Assembly (NCBI GenBank): GCA_016201685.1
Contig: JACQCJ010000084.1
Span: 1 to 9,971 of the forward strand
Direction: 5' to 3'
Length of the DNA: 9,971 bases
From: Candidatus Peregrinibacteria bacterium
GTDB taxonomy: Bacteria > Patescibacteriota > Gracilibacteria > Peribacterales > Peribacteraceae
In this document: positions 1-6,534 of the stretch, in pieces
Layout: each line of letters starts with the position of its first letter
Position numbering within the stretch: position 1 is the first letter of the stretch
Notes under the pieces: generated by a model
The model's input: only the letters and a program-made list of their open reading frames with translations
The model's database searches: none
What the model was told of the DNA's origin: nothing
Position numbers and translations under genes: made by a program

Positions 1-2431
1 CACCACGAGCGCCACGCCGACAACCGTCACCGTCGATGCCGGCCAGTTCTCGATCTCGATCAACGGCCCGGCGCAGATGAGCTACACGCGCGATCAAACG
101 GATGCGGTTCTCGCCAACGTCGACTTTACGGCGGGAACGGAGAAGATCGATATCCGCCACATCTACATCGCGGTTCAAGCGAATATGAGCTCGGGCAGCA
201 CTCTCGCGAGCGGTAATACCTCAAAGTTCGATGAGATCAAAGAGGTGCTCCAGAACGTCGCCCTCAAGGACAAGACGACCGGTCGCTCCATCAACGGAGT
301 GCGGCTCACGGGCTGCAGCGACTCCGGCCAGGCCACGTCAGGAGTAAGCATCACCAACACGGGCACCTTCCAGATTTACCGCTTCGATGACTTCACGATC
401 ACGGGCGCCTCGCACTACCAGCTCGACGTCGACTTCATCGATAACGGATCGGGCAACTCGCCCATGAACGGCGATCAGTACAAAGTCCAAATCTGCGGCG
501 AACCGCAGCAGCTCAGCACCGGCGCGAACACCGTTGGGTGCACCTTCGGCGGTCTCATCGCCATCTCCAAGACCTACCAGATGCAGGTCGAAGGTCTCAC
601 GACCGGCGACTCCGTGACGGATGTCCGCCCGCGCGGCACCATCACCGGCAACGCCCAGCGCATCGCGACCGCGAACTTGACGGTTGCCGTCAAGGGCATC
701 GGCTCCGTCGATACCGCCGTGAAGAACGCCAAGAACGTCAATCTCTTCCGCTTCGAGGCACGCGCCGGCGAGGCGAAGGACATCCTCTTCACGAAGGTCA
801 TCGTCACTGCCGGGAGCAGCGGCGTTGCGTCACAGGCAGGCAGCATCAACGGTTCGGGCTCGCTCGTGAACGGCCAGAACTACTCGTTGTGGGTCGATAC
901 CGACAGCAACGGCATCGTCGACACGATCGTCGACAAGGGCGAGACGTCCCAGAACGACAAAGTGACCTTCAGCAGGCTCACGGGCGGCGGATTCGTCATC
1001 CCCAAGCAGAAGACGGTCGTCTTCGAGGTCCATTCCGACATTTCGGCATCCCTCACCAATAACTGGCTGCAGGTCGGCTTCAGCACCGGTGACACGTTCA
1101 TCGAAGCGGAGGATGTCGTCCGCGGTTCCAGCCTCTCCGGCATCAAGACGGACGGCAGCAACTGCACGACCACCTGCGACTTTACGGTGACCACCACGGC
1201 CTCCAAGGCCTACAAGCTGGTGAGCCAGGGTGATCTCTACGTCACGGTCGACACCGTGCCGGTCAAGAACCGCCAATTGCTGGGCGGTGTGCTCGGCGAT
1301 TCCGTCTTCCGCTTGCTCATGCATGCGGAGAACGAAGGGATCGACGTCACGGATCTGCAATTCACCTCCTCGGGAGGAACAGCCACATCCGTCGATCACC
1401 TGGAACTCTATTTTGACGGTCAGACCACGCCGTTCACGACGGCCACCATCGGCGGCTGCGGGAACGATGCGGCTCGCAAGTACTTCGGTACGGGCGCGAC
1501 GAACGTCAACACGAACTACAGCGGTACGGCCAGCGCCTTCTGCGCGAAGATGCAGCAGCACGAACTCGTCGTTCCGAAGGGCGCGGATGTCAAGGTTCTC
1601 GTCAAGCCGTGGCTCAAGACCGACGTCAACGGCGCCACGCCGAACCAGACGATCCAGTTCTTCCTCGACTCGGCCAGCGCATCCAACACTGCCACGGGTT
1701 CGGGCGCCGTCCGCGCGCGCGGGGTGGATTCCAGCAACAACCTCAGCAAGAACAACGGCAATACCACCAATGAAGGTGAGGTCTTCATCGGGACGTCAAC
1801 GCCGGCCGCGACGAACACCCTCATCAGGGGCCTCAGGAGCGTCTCGGTGCTCTCGAAGATCCAGGCCATCACGAATGCCGGTCCCGACACCTCCGTGGTT
1901 CCCACGGGCGTCTCCGATCTCGGCCAGTTCAAGATCTCCGCTGTCGCGCATGCCAACTCGCAGAACGGTCTCAACAAAGTGACCCTCTCGGGCGTGATCT
2001 TCAACGTGACGGCCACGAACATCACCTTGGATTACCTGGCCTTCTTCTTCTACAACAAGGCCAACTCCACCGTGACGAGCGCCTGCACCGCGCTGAACAC
2101 CGCCGGTACGGCTCTCGGTCAGAATGCGTCCGGCTCGTTCTTGGTCTATTGTCCCAGGCTCACAGCCAGCGCTGTGAACACGACGATCGATCCCGGCACG
2201 GACGGAACAATCGTGCTGCGCGGCACCGTCGTGAATCCGAAGGTCGCAAGTACGAACTCGACGATGCAGGTATCGCTGCAGAGCTTCGATTCGATAACGC
2301 GCACGGCCTTCTCGCCGACCGCCAGTCACTTCGAGTGGACGGACAAGGACAACAACACGGCGACGACGGCAACATTCCAATGGGTTGAGTACTCAGATAC
2401 CACTGTGAAGTCCACGAACTTCCAGGGATAA
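1..2431 (+). CDS. Large secreted/surface beta-rich protein with tandem modules, 5'-truncated
   Basis: The reading frame is open to the left edge, so the start lies outside the window; the ATG at 77 is internal (the in-frame residues before it, such as TVTVDAGQFSISI, continue the same module pattern). At least 809 residues are visible. With residue 1 at base 77, four similar modules of about 195 residues can be followed (to ~196, ~197-378, ~379-585, ~586-784). Each starts with a hydrophobic strand pattern (VLANVDFTAG, VNLFRFEARAG, SVFRLLMHAENEG, GQFKISAVAHANS), and three carry a later P-rich strand such as FVIPKQKTVVFEV or LVVPKGADVKVLV. An EF-hand-like DxDxNGxxD site at 274-282 suggests calcium binding. 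Nine cysteines and S/T/N/G richness fit an extracellular protein. There is no LPXTG motif or C-terminal membrane segment. The C-terminus (FEWTDKDNN...FQWVEYSD) resembles the end of surface proteins I know from candidate-phyla bacteria. The exact function is unknown. Confidence 0.88.
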   Translation, partial: TTSATPTTVTVDAGQFSISINGPAQMSYTRDQTDAVLANVDFTAGTEKIDIRHIYIAVQANMSSGSTLASGNTSKFDEIKEVLQNVALKDKTTGRSINGVRLTGCSDSGQATSGVSITNTGTFQIYRFDDFTITGASHYQLDVDFIDNGSGNSPMNGDQYKVQICGEPQQLSTGANTVGCTFGGLIAISKTYQMQVEGLTTGDSVTDVRPRGTITGNAQRIATANLTVAVKGIGSVDTAVKNAKNVNLFRFEARAGEAKDILFTKVIVTAGSSGVASQAGSINGSGSLVNGQNYSLWVDTDSNGIVDTIVDKGETSQNDKVTFSRLTGGGFVIPKQKTVVFEVHSDISASLTNNWLQVGFSTGDTFIEAEDVVRGSSLSGIKTDGSNCTTTCDFTVTTTASKAYKLVSQGDLYVTVDTVPVKNRQLLGGVLGDSVFRLLMHAENEGIDVTDLQFTSSGGTATSVDHLELYFDGQTTPFTTATIGGCGNDAARKYFGTGATNVNTNYSGTASAFCAKMQQHELVVPKGADVKVLVKPWLKTDVNGATPNQTIQFFLDSASASNTATGSGAVRARGVDSSNNLSKNNGNTTNEGEVFIGTSTPAATNTLIRGLRSVSVLSKIQAITNAGPDTSVVPTGVSDLGQFKISAVAHANSQNGLNKVTLSGVIFNVTATNITLDYLAFFFYNKANSTVTSACTALNTAGTALGQNASGSFLVYCPRLTASAVNTTIDPGTDGTIVLRGTVVNPKVASTNSTMQVSLQSFDSITRTAFSPTASHFEWTDKDNNTATTATFQWVEYSDTTVKSTNFQG

Positions 2432-2470
2432 GTATTCCCCTGAGGAAAGAGCCCCCATGGGCAAGCAAAG

Positions 2471-2499
2471 GCCCCCCCGCGCATGCGGGGGGGCTTTTT
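2471..2499 (+). terminator. Rho-independent terminator of the surface-protein gene
   Basis: A perfect 10-bp GC stem (2471-2480 with 2485-2494) closes a GCAT tetraloop and is followed directly by five T (2495-2499). It lies 40 bp after the TAA stop. On the left side only AAAG is present, so it would terminate poorly for the convergent FemAB gene. Confidence 0.93.
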
Positions 2500-2518
2500 G
2501 CTGTGTGGTGTTTGTGTT

Positions 2519-2560
2519 TTACCTCCACCCCCGGCCCCTCCTCCGGCAGAAGAGGGGAGA
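2519..2560. repeat. C-rich dispersed-repeat-like element between convergent genes
   Basis: The stretch reads as a run of CCACCCCCGG and CCCCTCCTCC followed by AGAGGGGAG. CCCCTCCT (2535-2542) can pair with AAGAGGGG (2550-2557) with one mismatch. It resembles a C-rich intergenic repeat type (CCTCACCCC...CCCCTCTCC...GGAGAGGGG) that I recall from many bacterial genomes. No T-tract follows on either strand, so it is not a convincing terminator. The identification is by resemblance only. Confidence 0.4.
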
Positions 2561-2591
2561 ATGTTCCAATGCAATCGCGACGATCGGCGTT

Positions 2592-3614
2592 CTATCCGAG
2601 TATCTTCCTCTTCCAGCGCAACAATCGGTGAGCAGTCGGTCGCAGCATTATCTGTTGTTCTGGAGGAGAGGTCACGACCTCTCCGCCGAACTTCGCCTTA
2701 AAATCGCTCAATGTTGTCCAAGGATGCGTCGGGCTACTGCCCGGAGGTGCAATCCCCAGAAGATCGTAGGAAACGCATCCACGGGCCTTGCAGTACCTCA
2801 TTGCCTCCCATTGGAGCAGGTACGGGGCCATGAGCGAACGATGGATAGACGAAGAGGCTCCGTAGTAGTAGACCCCTTTCGCATTCCAGAGGACTCCCAT
2901 GAGCCCGGCAATCGGTTCTGTGGCGTTCTTTTCGTAGGCCAGGAGGAGAAAGCTCTTTTCCAGGTGGTCGAGAAACGTCCGGTACCGGTTTTTCGGCACT
3001 GCAAGAAACCCATCGCGCTGCGTTGTTTGCATCACGAGATTGTGCCAGGAGTCGCTGTCCTTCGATTCGGAAACGACGATACCGTGGCGCTGTGCCACGC
3101 GGATGTTGTAGCGGCCCTTGGGGTGCATCTGCGCGAGAATTTCTTCTTCGGAGCATTGCAAATCGATCATGCGAGTGGCCTCGGGCTGCTCATGTCTCTG
3201 AGAAGTGGACCCTTCGATGTCACTCAGGGCAAGCAGTGGACAGTGAACAGTGGACAGTGAAGCTGGAGGAGAGAGGAACAAACAGAGCGCGCGGTCTTTT
3301 TTTGCATCCTCGACAATCCTGTCGATCAAATCTGTAAGCATACGTTCCACGTTCCACGTTCCACTTTCCACTCGCACTGGTCCCCTCGGGATATCCCATG
3401 TCGAGAATCCGAACGCCGTCGTATCGATTACGACGAGCGCGGAGGCATGGATCTCGCCATGCTCTTCGAGAACGTACAGTCGCGTCTGCCGTCCCAGGCG
3501 CTCCTGGAACATGCTCCATTCGATTGATTGCCAGAGAGTTCCGTGCAGATGATTCCTGACCCAGGCGTCGTACCGAGCCAAGTCGTGCGGTTCGGTGAGG
3601 ATACGAACAGGCAT
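2592..3614 (-). CDS. FemAB/FemX-family peptidoglycan bridge aminoacyltransferase
   Basis: The product is 340 aa. FemAB-family enzymes move an aminoacyl group from tRNA to the lipid II stem peptide in the cytoplasm, building the peptidoglycan cross-bridge. Supporting features are the N-terminal LWQSIEWSMFQERLG (27-41), the IPRGPV turn (75-80), EEEILAQMHPKGRYNIRVAQ (156-175), the GNAT-like GVYYYGASSS (247-256), YLLQWEAMRYCKARGC (265-280), YDLLGIAPPG (283-292) and the C-terminal FKAKFGGEVV (305-314). I chose the ATG at 3614 because the family N-terminus begins there; an upstream in-frame extension to 3686 would be encoded by the octamer array. Oddities: residues 82-91 (ESGTWNVERM region) and about 118-136 (LSTVHCPLLALSDIEGST) are encoded by short repeat blocks, the second in the linker between the two halves. 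The gene converges on the surface protein and is divergent from sod. The amino acid and acceptor specificity cannot be read from sequence. Confidence 0.9.
   Translation of the reverse strand: MPVRILTEPHDLARYDAWVRNHLHGTLWQSIEWSMFQERLGRQTRLYVLEEHGEIHASALVVIDTTAFGFSTWDIPRGPVRVESGTWNVERMLTDLIDRIVEDAKKDRALCLFLSPPASLSTVHCPLLALSDIEGSTSQRHEQPEATRMIDLQCSEEEILAQMHPKGRYNIRVAQRHGIVVSESKDSDSWHNLVMQTTQRDGFLAVPKNRYRTFLDHLEKSFLLLAYEKNATEPIAGLMGVLWNAKGVYYYGASSSIHRSLMAPYLLQWEAMRYCKARGCVSYDLLGIAPPGSSPTHPWTTLSDFKAKFGGEVVTSPPEQQIMLRPTAHRLLRWKRKILG
3213..3233 (+). repeat. TTCGA...CTCAG short element, copy 1 (inside the FemAB gene)
   Basis: The core TTCGAtgtcaCTCAG matches the other two copies at 8691-8711 (13 of 21 positions by my count) and 8743-8763 (inverted). 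It abuts the heptad block at 3233-3260 and encodes FemAB residues about 128-135 (ALSDIEGS region). Similar TTCGACTnCGCTCAG elements are familiar as dispersed intergenic repeats in many bacteria; here one lies within a gene. Confidence 0.55.
3233..3260. repeat. Four-heptad block (ACAGTGN type) inside the FemAB gene
   Basis: Four consecutive 7-mers, GCAGTGG then ACAGTGA, ACAGTGG and ACAGTGA, make 28 bp in strict phase. On the other strand this is the CACTGTC-type unit that also occurs at 7723-7757. It encodes FemAB residues 119-128. Confidence 0.85.
3342..3369. repeat. Four-heptad block (ACGTTCC type) inside the FemAB gene
   Basis: Three perfect ACGTTCC units are followed by ACTTTCC, 28 bp in phase. 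It encodes FemAB residues 82-91 on the minus strand (ESGTWNVER region). A degenerate fifth unit (ACTCGCA) may follow. Confidence 0.88.
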
Positions 3615-3631
3615 GGCGACAGTATGCCGCT

Positions 3632-3711
3632 GATCGGTTGATTGGTTGATGGGTTTTTTGGTTTCTTGGATCTTCCAGTAAACCAATCAACGAATAAACC
3701 AGTAAACGCTT
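3632..3711. repeat. Ten-octad phased array between the FemAB and sod genes
   Basis: Ten consecutive 8-mers stay in one phase: the left half uses GATNGGTT-type units and the right half AAACCANT-type units, their reverse complement. An exact 11-bp inverted repeat (3637-3647 with 3681-3691) frames a 33-nt loop. It fills more than half of the 150-bp divergent spacer and ends 53 bp before the sod start. Unit length is 8 here, in contrast to 7 elsewhere in the window. Confidence 0.85.
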
Positions 3712-3738
3712 CCCAGAGTGGTAGGAAATGAGTAGTAT
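3710..3738 (+). promoter_or_regulatory. Weak candidate promoter for sod
   Basis: TTCCCA (3710-3715) and TAGTAT (3733-3738) are separated by 17 bp; each matches the sigma-70 consensus at four of six positions. It would give a leader of about 20 nt, and no Shine-Dalgarno sequence precedes the ATG at 3765. The left box overlaps the end of the octad array by two bases. Confidence 0.25.
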
Positions 3739-3764
3739 GGCCCGTACTCTTCCCATCTTAGACT

Positions 3765-4370
3765 ATGGCCTACACCCTCCCCACGCTTCCCTACTCCTAC
3801 AATGCGCTCGAGCCGCACATCGATGCCAAAACGATGGAAATCCACCACACCAAGCATCACCAGGCGTACATCGATAACGTCAACAAGGCGCTCGAGGGCA
3901 CCCCGTGGGCCGATATGCCCGTCGATGGTCTCCTCCGCAATCTCGCTGAAGTCCCTGCCGACAAAAAGGCCGCAGTCAGGAATCACGGAGGCGGACACTC
4001 CAATCACAGCTTCTTCTGGACGATCCTCGGTCCTCAGAAAGGAGGGAAACCTTCGGGTGATCTTCTGACGACCCTTGAGAAGACGTTCGAGAGCTTCGAG
4101 AAGTTCCAGGAGAAGTTCGAAGCCGCCGCCAAGGGCCAGTTCGGTTCCGGCTGGGCGTGGCTGACAATTGAAAATGGAAAATTGAAAATTGAAAATTCTG
4201 CGAATCAAGACTCGCCGCTGAGTTCGGGGAGGACGCCGATCCTTGGAGTGGATGTCTGGGAGCATGCCTACTACCTCAAATACCAGAACAAGCGTCCCGA
4301 GTACCTCAAAGCGTTCTGGCAGGTCGTGAATTGGGATGAGGTTCAGAGACGCTTCGTTGAAGCCACGTGA
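3765..4370 (+). CDS. sodA: Mn-type superoxide dismutase (Fe/Mn family)
   Basis: The 201-aa product is full length for the iron/manganese family, which converts superoxide to hydrogen peroxide and oxygen in the cytoplasm. The four metal ligands are visible: H27 (EIHHTKHHQAYI), H81 (GGHSNHSFFW), D163 and H167 (DVWEHAYYLKYQ). G77 with Q148 (ANQDSPL) is the pattern of Mn-type enzymes rather than Fe-type, though cambialistic use is possible. The C-terminus ends normally (VVNWDEVQRRF). Oddity: codons for residues 133-145 (TIENGKLKIENS) come from a heptad repeat block almost identical to the one at the aguB 3' end, yet fit the family's hairpin at this place. It is divergent from the FemAB gene and converges on the decarboxylase with a 33-bp gap and no clear terminator. 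Its presence suggests exposure to oxygen. Confidence 0.97.
   Translation: MAYTLPTLPYSYNALEPHIDAKTMEIHHTKHHQAYIDNVNKALEGTPWADMPVDGLLRNLAEVPADKKAAVRNHGGGHSNHSFFWTILGPQKGGKPSGDLLTTLEKTFESFEKFQEKFEAAAKGQFGSGWAWLTIENGKLKIENSANQDSPLSSGRTPILGVDVWEHAYYLKYQNKRPEYLKAFWQVVNWDEVQRRFVEAT
4160..4201. repeat. Heptad block (ATTGAAA type) inside sodA
   Basis: The four clear units at 4167-4194 (ATTGAAA, ATGGAAA, ATTGAAA, ATTGAAA) are flanked by degenerate units at 4160-4166 (GCTGACA) and 4195-4201. The 28-bp core matches the block at 8613-8640 at 26 of 28 positions. It is in frame with sodA and supplies I135 to N144. Confidence 0.88.
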
Positions 4371-4403
4371 TAAGACTGGGAATAACCGCGTTGCCAGAGC
4401 GAA

Positions 4404-6056
4404 TCATGATTTCTTCTGTCCAACCGTACGTCCCTTCACAGCGGTGTGCTTGAGGGTTTTCTCGGCCCAAACTTTTTGGATGTACTCCTTGGTCACAGAG
4501 GAGCCGTTCTCGCCATTGTGGTCAGCTTCTCCTGCACTCGAACCAGAGAGTTGCCGCTCGGCCGCTTCAAATGCGCTCTTGGCCCGTCTGTTCTGCTTGT
4601 GCTCGGCCTTGCTCATGCCTCCTTCTTTCCAGATTTGATCCACGTTCACGCGGTAGAGATTGTTGTACTTCTCCAATTCATTGGGGCCTGCGAGCTTGAG
4701 GACATCGAGCTCGGGAGCAAACATTTCACTGTAGCGGTCGCGGCGCCGGACCAGGCGCATCTTTCCGTCAGGAGAGATCATCACCACCGCAGCGCGCTTG
4801 ATGGTGTTGAAGTTGTTCGCCAGCACCTGCGCGTAACCGCCCACGTCCATGATGGCGACAATGTCTCCGGCATGCAGTTTCGGCAGTTCGACCCCATGGG
4901 CCATCAGATCCCAGCAATCGCAGGTGTTGCCCCCAATCGTCACCGAGTGAATCCGAGGAGCGTTCATTTGCGAGGCGGGCAGCACGTCATAGCGCAGCCC
5001 CCCCTCGGAGATCTTGATGGCGCCCTGCACGAGCGTGTCGGGAATAAAGTTATAGCTGGAGCCATCCACATTGATCATGCGGCTCTTGGCCCCGAGCCGC
5101 TTGCGTGAGATGACTTTCATCAATCCGATGCCGGCATTGAGGATGATGGCCTTACCCGGCTCGAAGATGAGGTCGAGCGGCGGAAGGCCCTGGCGATCCA
5201 TCAGGCGCTGGAAGTAGGCGGGAAAATTCTTCATCTCCTCGATGGGGAATGCGTGCTCGTCACCGACCGCGGCAGGGAAGCCGCCCCCGAGGTCCAAGCG
5301 CCGGACACGGATGCCCCGATCAAAACAGCGCTTCATGAGCTTCACGAAGACGCGAGCCGCCGCTTTGTAGACCCTCGTCTGATACACGTAACCGCCGAAG
5401 AAGTGGAAGCCCTGGAAGTCCACGTAGGGGCTCTTGCGTGCCAGATCGATCGCCCGATCGATGTACCCGATGGGGATACCGTATTTATTCCCGCGGGAAG
5501 ACCACGAACCGACCTGCAGCATGGGGTTCACGCGGATCATGATGTCGATGTGCTTCTTGAGTTTCTTGGCGGTCTGCGCGATGTGCTCGATGTCTTCCAG
5601 GGAATCGGCCGTGATGGCCTGGATACCCATCTTTGCCGCGAAGTAGAGATCCTGCTCGCTCTTGAACAAATTCGTGAGCACCAACTGACGCGGCTTGAAA
5701 TCGGCCAGCAAGCCGAGGATCAGCTCGCCCACGCTCGCGCAATCGAGTTCAAAACCCTCTTCCCGAACGATGCGCAAGATCTCGAGGTTGCTGTTGCACT
5801 TCACCGCGTACTGCAGGCTGATCGTGGGACCGAAGGTCGCCTTGAACCGCCGCAACCGCGAGCGAATCTCGCTCTCGACCATCACGTAGAGCGGCGTGCC
5901 GTACTTCTTCGTGATCGCATCCACCGGTACGCCCTCAATCATCATCATTCCCCGTTTGTCCTGTGACAGAAAGTTGTGCCACCGTTCCCGCATGTAGCGG
6001 CTGGAGATTTGCTTGGCCGTGGTTCTCGGTTTTTTTTCCGTTACGGGAGGGGACAT
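4404..6056 (-). CDS. Fold-type III PLP decarboxylase (DapDC/ODC family), probable arginine decarboxylase
   Basis: The product is 550 aa. Visible landmarks (counting from the ATG at 6056) are the PLP lysine K86 in YAVKCN, SSRGNKYGIP (186-195, the [S]KFG-like region of diaminopimelate decarboxylases), LDLGGGFP (254-261, phosphate loop), EPGKAI (299-304) and the catalytic-cysteine region TCDCWD (378-383). The usual CESGD of diaminopimelate decarboxylase is absent, and TCDxxD is closer to ornithine/arginine decarboxylases; the usual HxGS after the third barrel strand is replaced by FHFFGG (217-222). A charged tail of about 70 residues (477-550) exceeds the ~420-residue family length. With aguA, aguB and a deoxyhypusine-synthase homologue next door, agmatine formation from arginine is the best inference; automatic annotation may say lysA. 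I prefer the start at 6056 because a sigma-70-like promoter lies inside the extension that begins at 6116. AGGAA precedes this ATG but abuts it. Confidence 0.93.
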   Translation of the reverse strand: MSPPVTEKKPRTTAKQISSRYMRERWHNFLSQDKRGMMMIEGVPVDAITKKYGTPLYVMVESEIRSRLRRFKATFGPTISLQYAVKCNSNLEILRIVREEGFELDCASVGELILGLLADFKPRQLVLTNLFKSEQDLYFAAKMGIQAITADSLEDIEHIAQTAKKLKKHIDIMIRVNPMLQVGSWSSRGNKYGIPIGYIDRAIDLARKSPYVDFQGFHFFGGYVYQTRVYKAAARVFVKLMKRCFDRGIRVRRLDLGGGFPAAVGDEHAFPIEEMKNFPAYFQRLMDRQGLPPLDLIFEPGKAIILNAGIGLMKVISRKRLGAKSRMINVDGSSYNFIPDTLVQGAIKISEGGLRYDVLPASQMNAPRIHSVTIGGNTCDCWDLMAHGVELPKLHAGDIVAIMDVGGYAQVLANNFNTIKRAAVVMISPDGKMRLVRRRDRYSEMFAPELDVLKLAGPNELEKYNNLYRVNVDQIWKEGGMSKAEHKQNRRAKSAFEAAERQLSGSSAGEADHNGENGSSVTKEYIQKVWAEKTLKHTAVKGRTVGQKKS

Positions 6057-6082
6057 TTCCTGGGTAAAAGTAACAGAGGCCG

Positions 6083-6110
6083 AGTGTAGGTTCTCGTCGC
6101 TGCTTGTCAA
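6083..6110 (-). promoter_or_regulatory. Candidate sigma-70 promoter of the decarboxylase gene
   Basis: Read on the minus strand, a perfect TTGACA (6105-6110) is followed after 16 bp by TACACT (6083-6088, four of six). Transcription would begin near 6076, about 20 nt before the ATG at 6056. It makes the upstream ATG at 6116 unlikely as the start. Confidence 0.5.
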
Positions 6111-6480
6111 GAGCATGTTCAGTGATTTTCACAGACGGGCGCGGAAAGGTCGGTCTTGGACTCTGCCTCAACTCTTCGTTGTCTCCGCGCATTTCCAAGA
6201 GCACCTTTCCTCGCCTCATGACGGAGACACCCCATCCACGATTGTGGTGGTCTCAGTGGTACATCCGGCCGCAGACGGATTTCGATGGCGAGAATGCATG
6301 GCAAAACCATCAGAGATGCGTCTGGCAGATTCTTGAAGAAAAGATCCTTGTCCCTCTGCGACTCTTTGAGCATGTCGACCCTGTTTCTGCGCGCGAGCGG
6401 CGCCAGCGTCAGTCGAGAGCGGACAAAACCCGAATGGCAATTCGTCAATCATTGCCGTGCTCGTCATTTTGGAAAAATCG

Positions 6481-6508
6481 TTGTGTTTCGAGCCGGACGA
6501 CTTATCAT
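6481..6508 (+). promoter_or_regulatory. Candidate promoter for the deoxyhypusine-synthase-like gene
   Basis: TTGTGT (6481-6486) and TATCAT (6503-6508, five of six to TATAAT) are 16 bp apart, the same spacing as the divergent decarboxylase promoter. It would give a leader of about 20 nt. The -35 box matches only three of six. Confidence 0.35.
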
Positions 6509-6534
6509 GCGTCCTTGAGTATTCCTTCTGCCCC

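Larger units (their letters stand above)
6057..6534. other. 478-bp divergent spacer; no gene recognised
   Basis: This holds the decarboxylase promoter at its left end and a weak candidate promoter for the next gene at its right end. No tRNA, hairpin terminator or phased repeat was seen. Two open frames cross it and neither was recognised: plus strand 6218-6640 (140 codons from ATG, beginning MTETPHPRLWWSQWYIRP, running 106 bp into the next gene) and minus strand 6119-6448. The plus frame looks more protein-like in its first 60 codons, but it lacks a ribosome site and its C-terminal part is serine/arginine/proline-rich, as expected of an out-of-frame reading of the neighbouring gene. Confidence 0.6.

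Noticed and set aside
830..1561. Long open frame on the minus strand opposite the surface-protein gene
   Set aside because: Composition is R/V/D-rich without any family motif, and it overlaps a clearly protein-like plus frame with module repeats; it is a GC-driven shadow. The same holds for plus-strand 1230-1982 and minus-strand 1796-2380.
2457..3260. Plus-strand open frame of 267 codons starting before the terminator
   Set aside because: It reads through the terminator hairpin and then antisense to the FemAB gene; no motif supports it.
3632..3711. CRISPR array
   Set aside because: Units of 7-8 bp have no spacers and no conserved 24-40-bp direct repeat; no cas gene is near.
5253..5966. Plus-strand open frame of 237 codons opposite the decarboxylase
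   Set aside because: The minus strand holds all PLP decarboxylase motifs in one frame; this is its antisense shadow.
4404..6056. Straight call as diaminopimelate decarboxylase (lysA)
   Set aside because: The CESGD motif is missing and the neighbours are agmatine-pathway genes; no lysine biosynthesis gene is present. It remains the main alternative.
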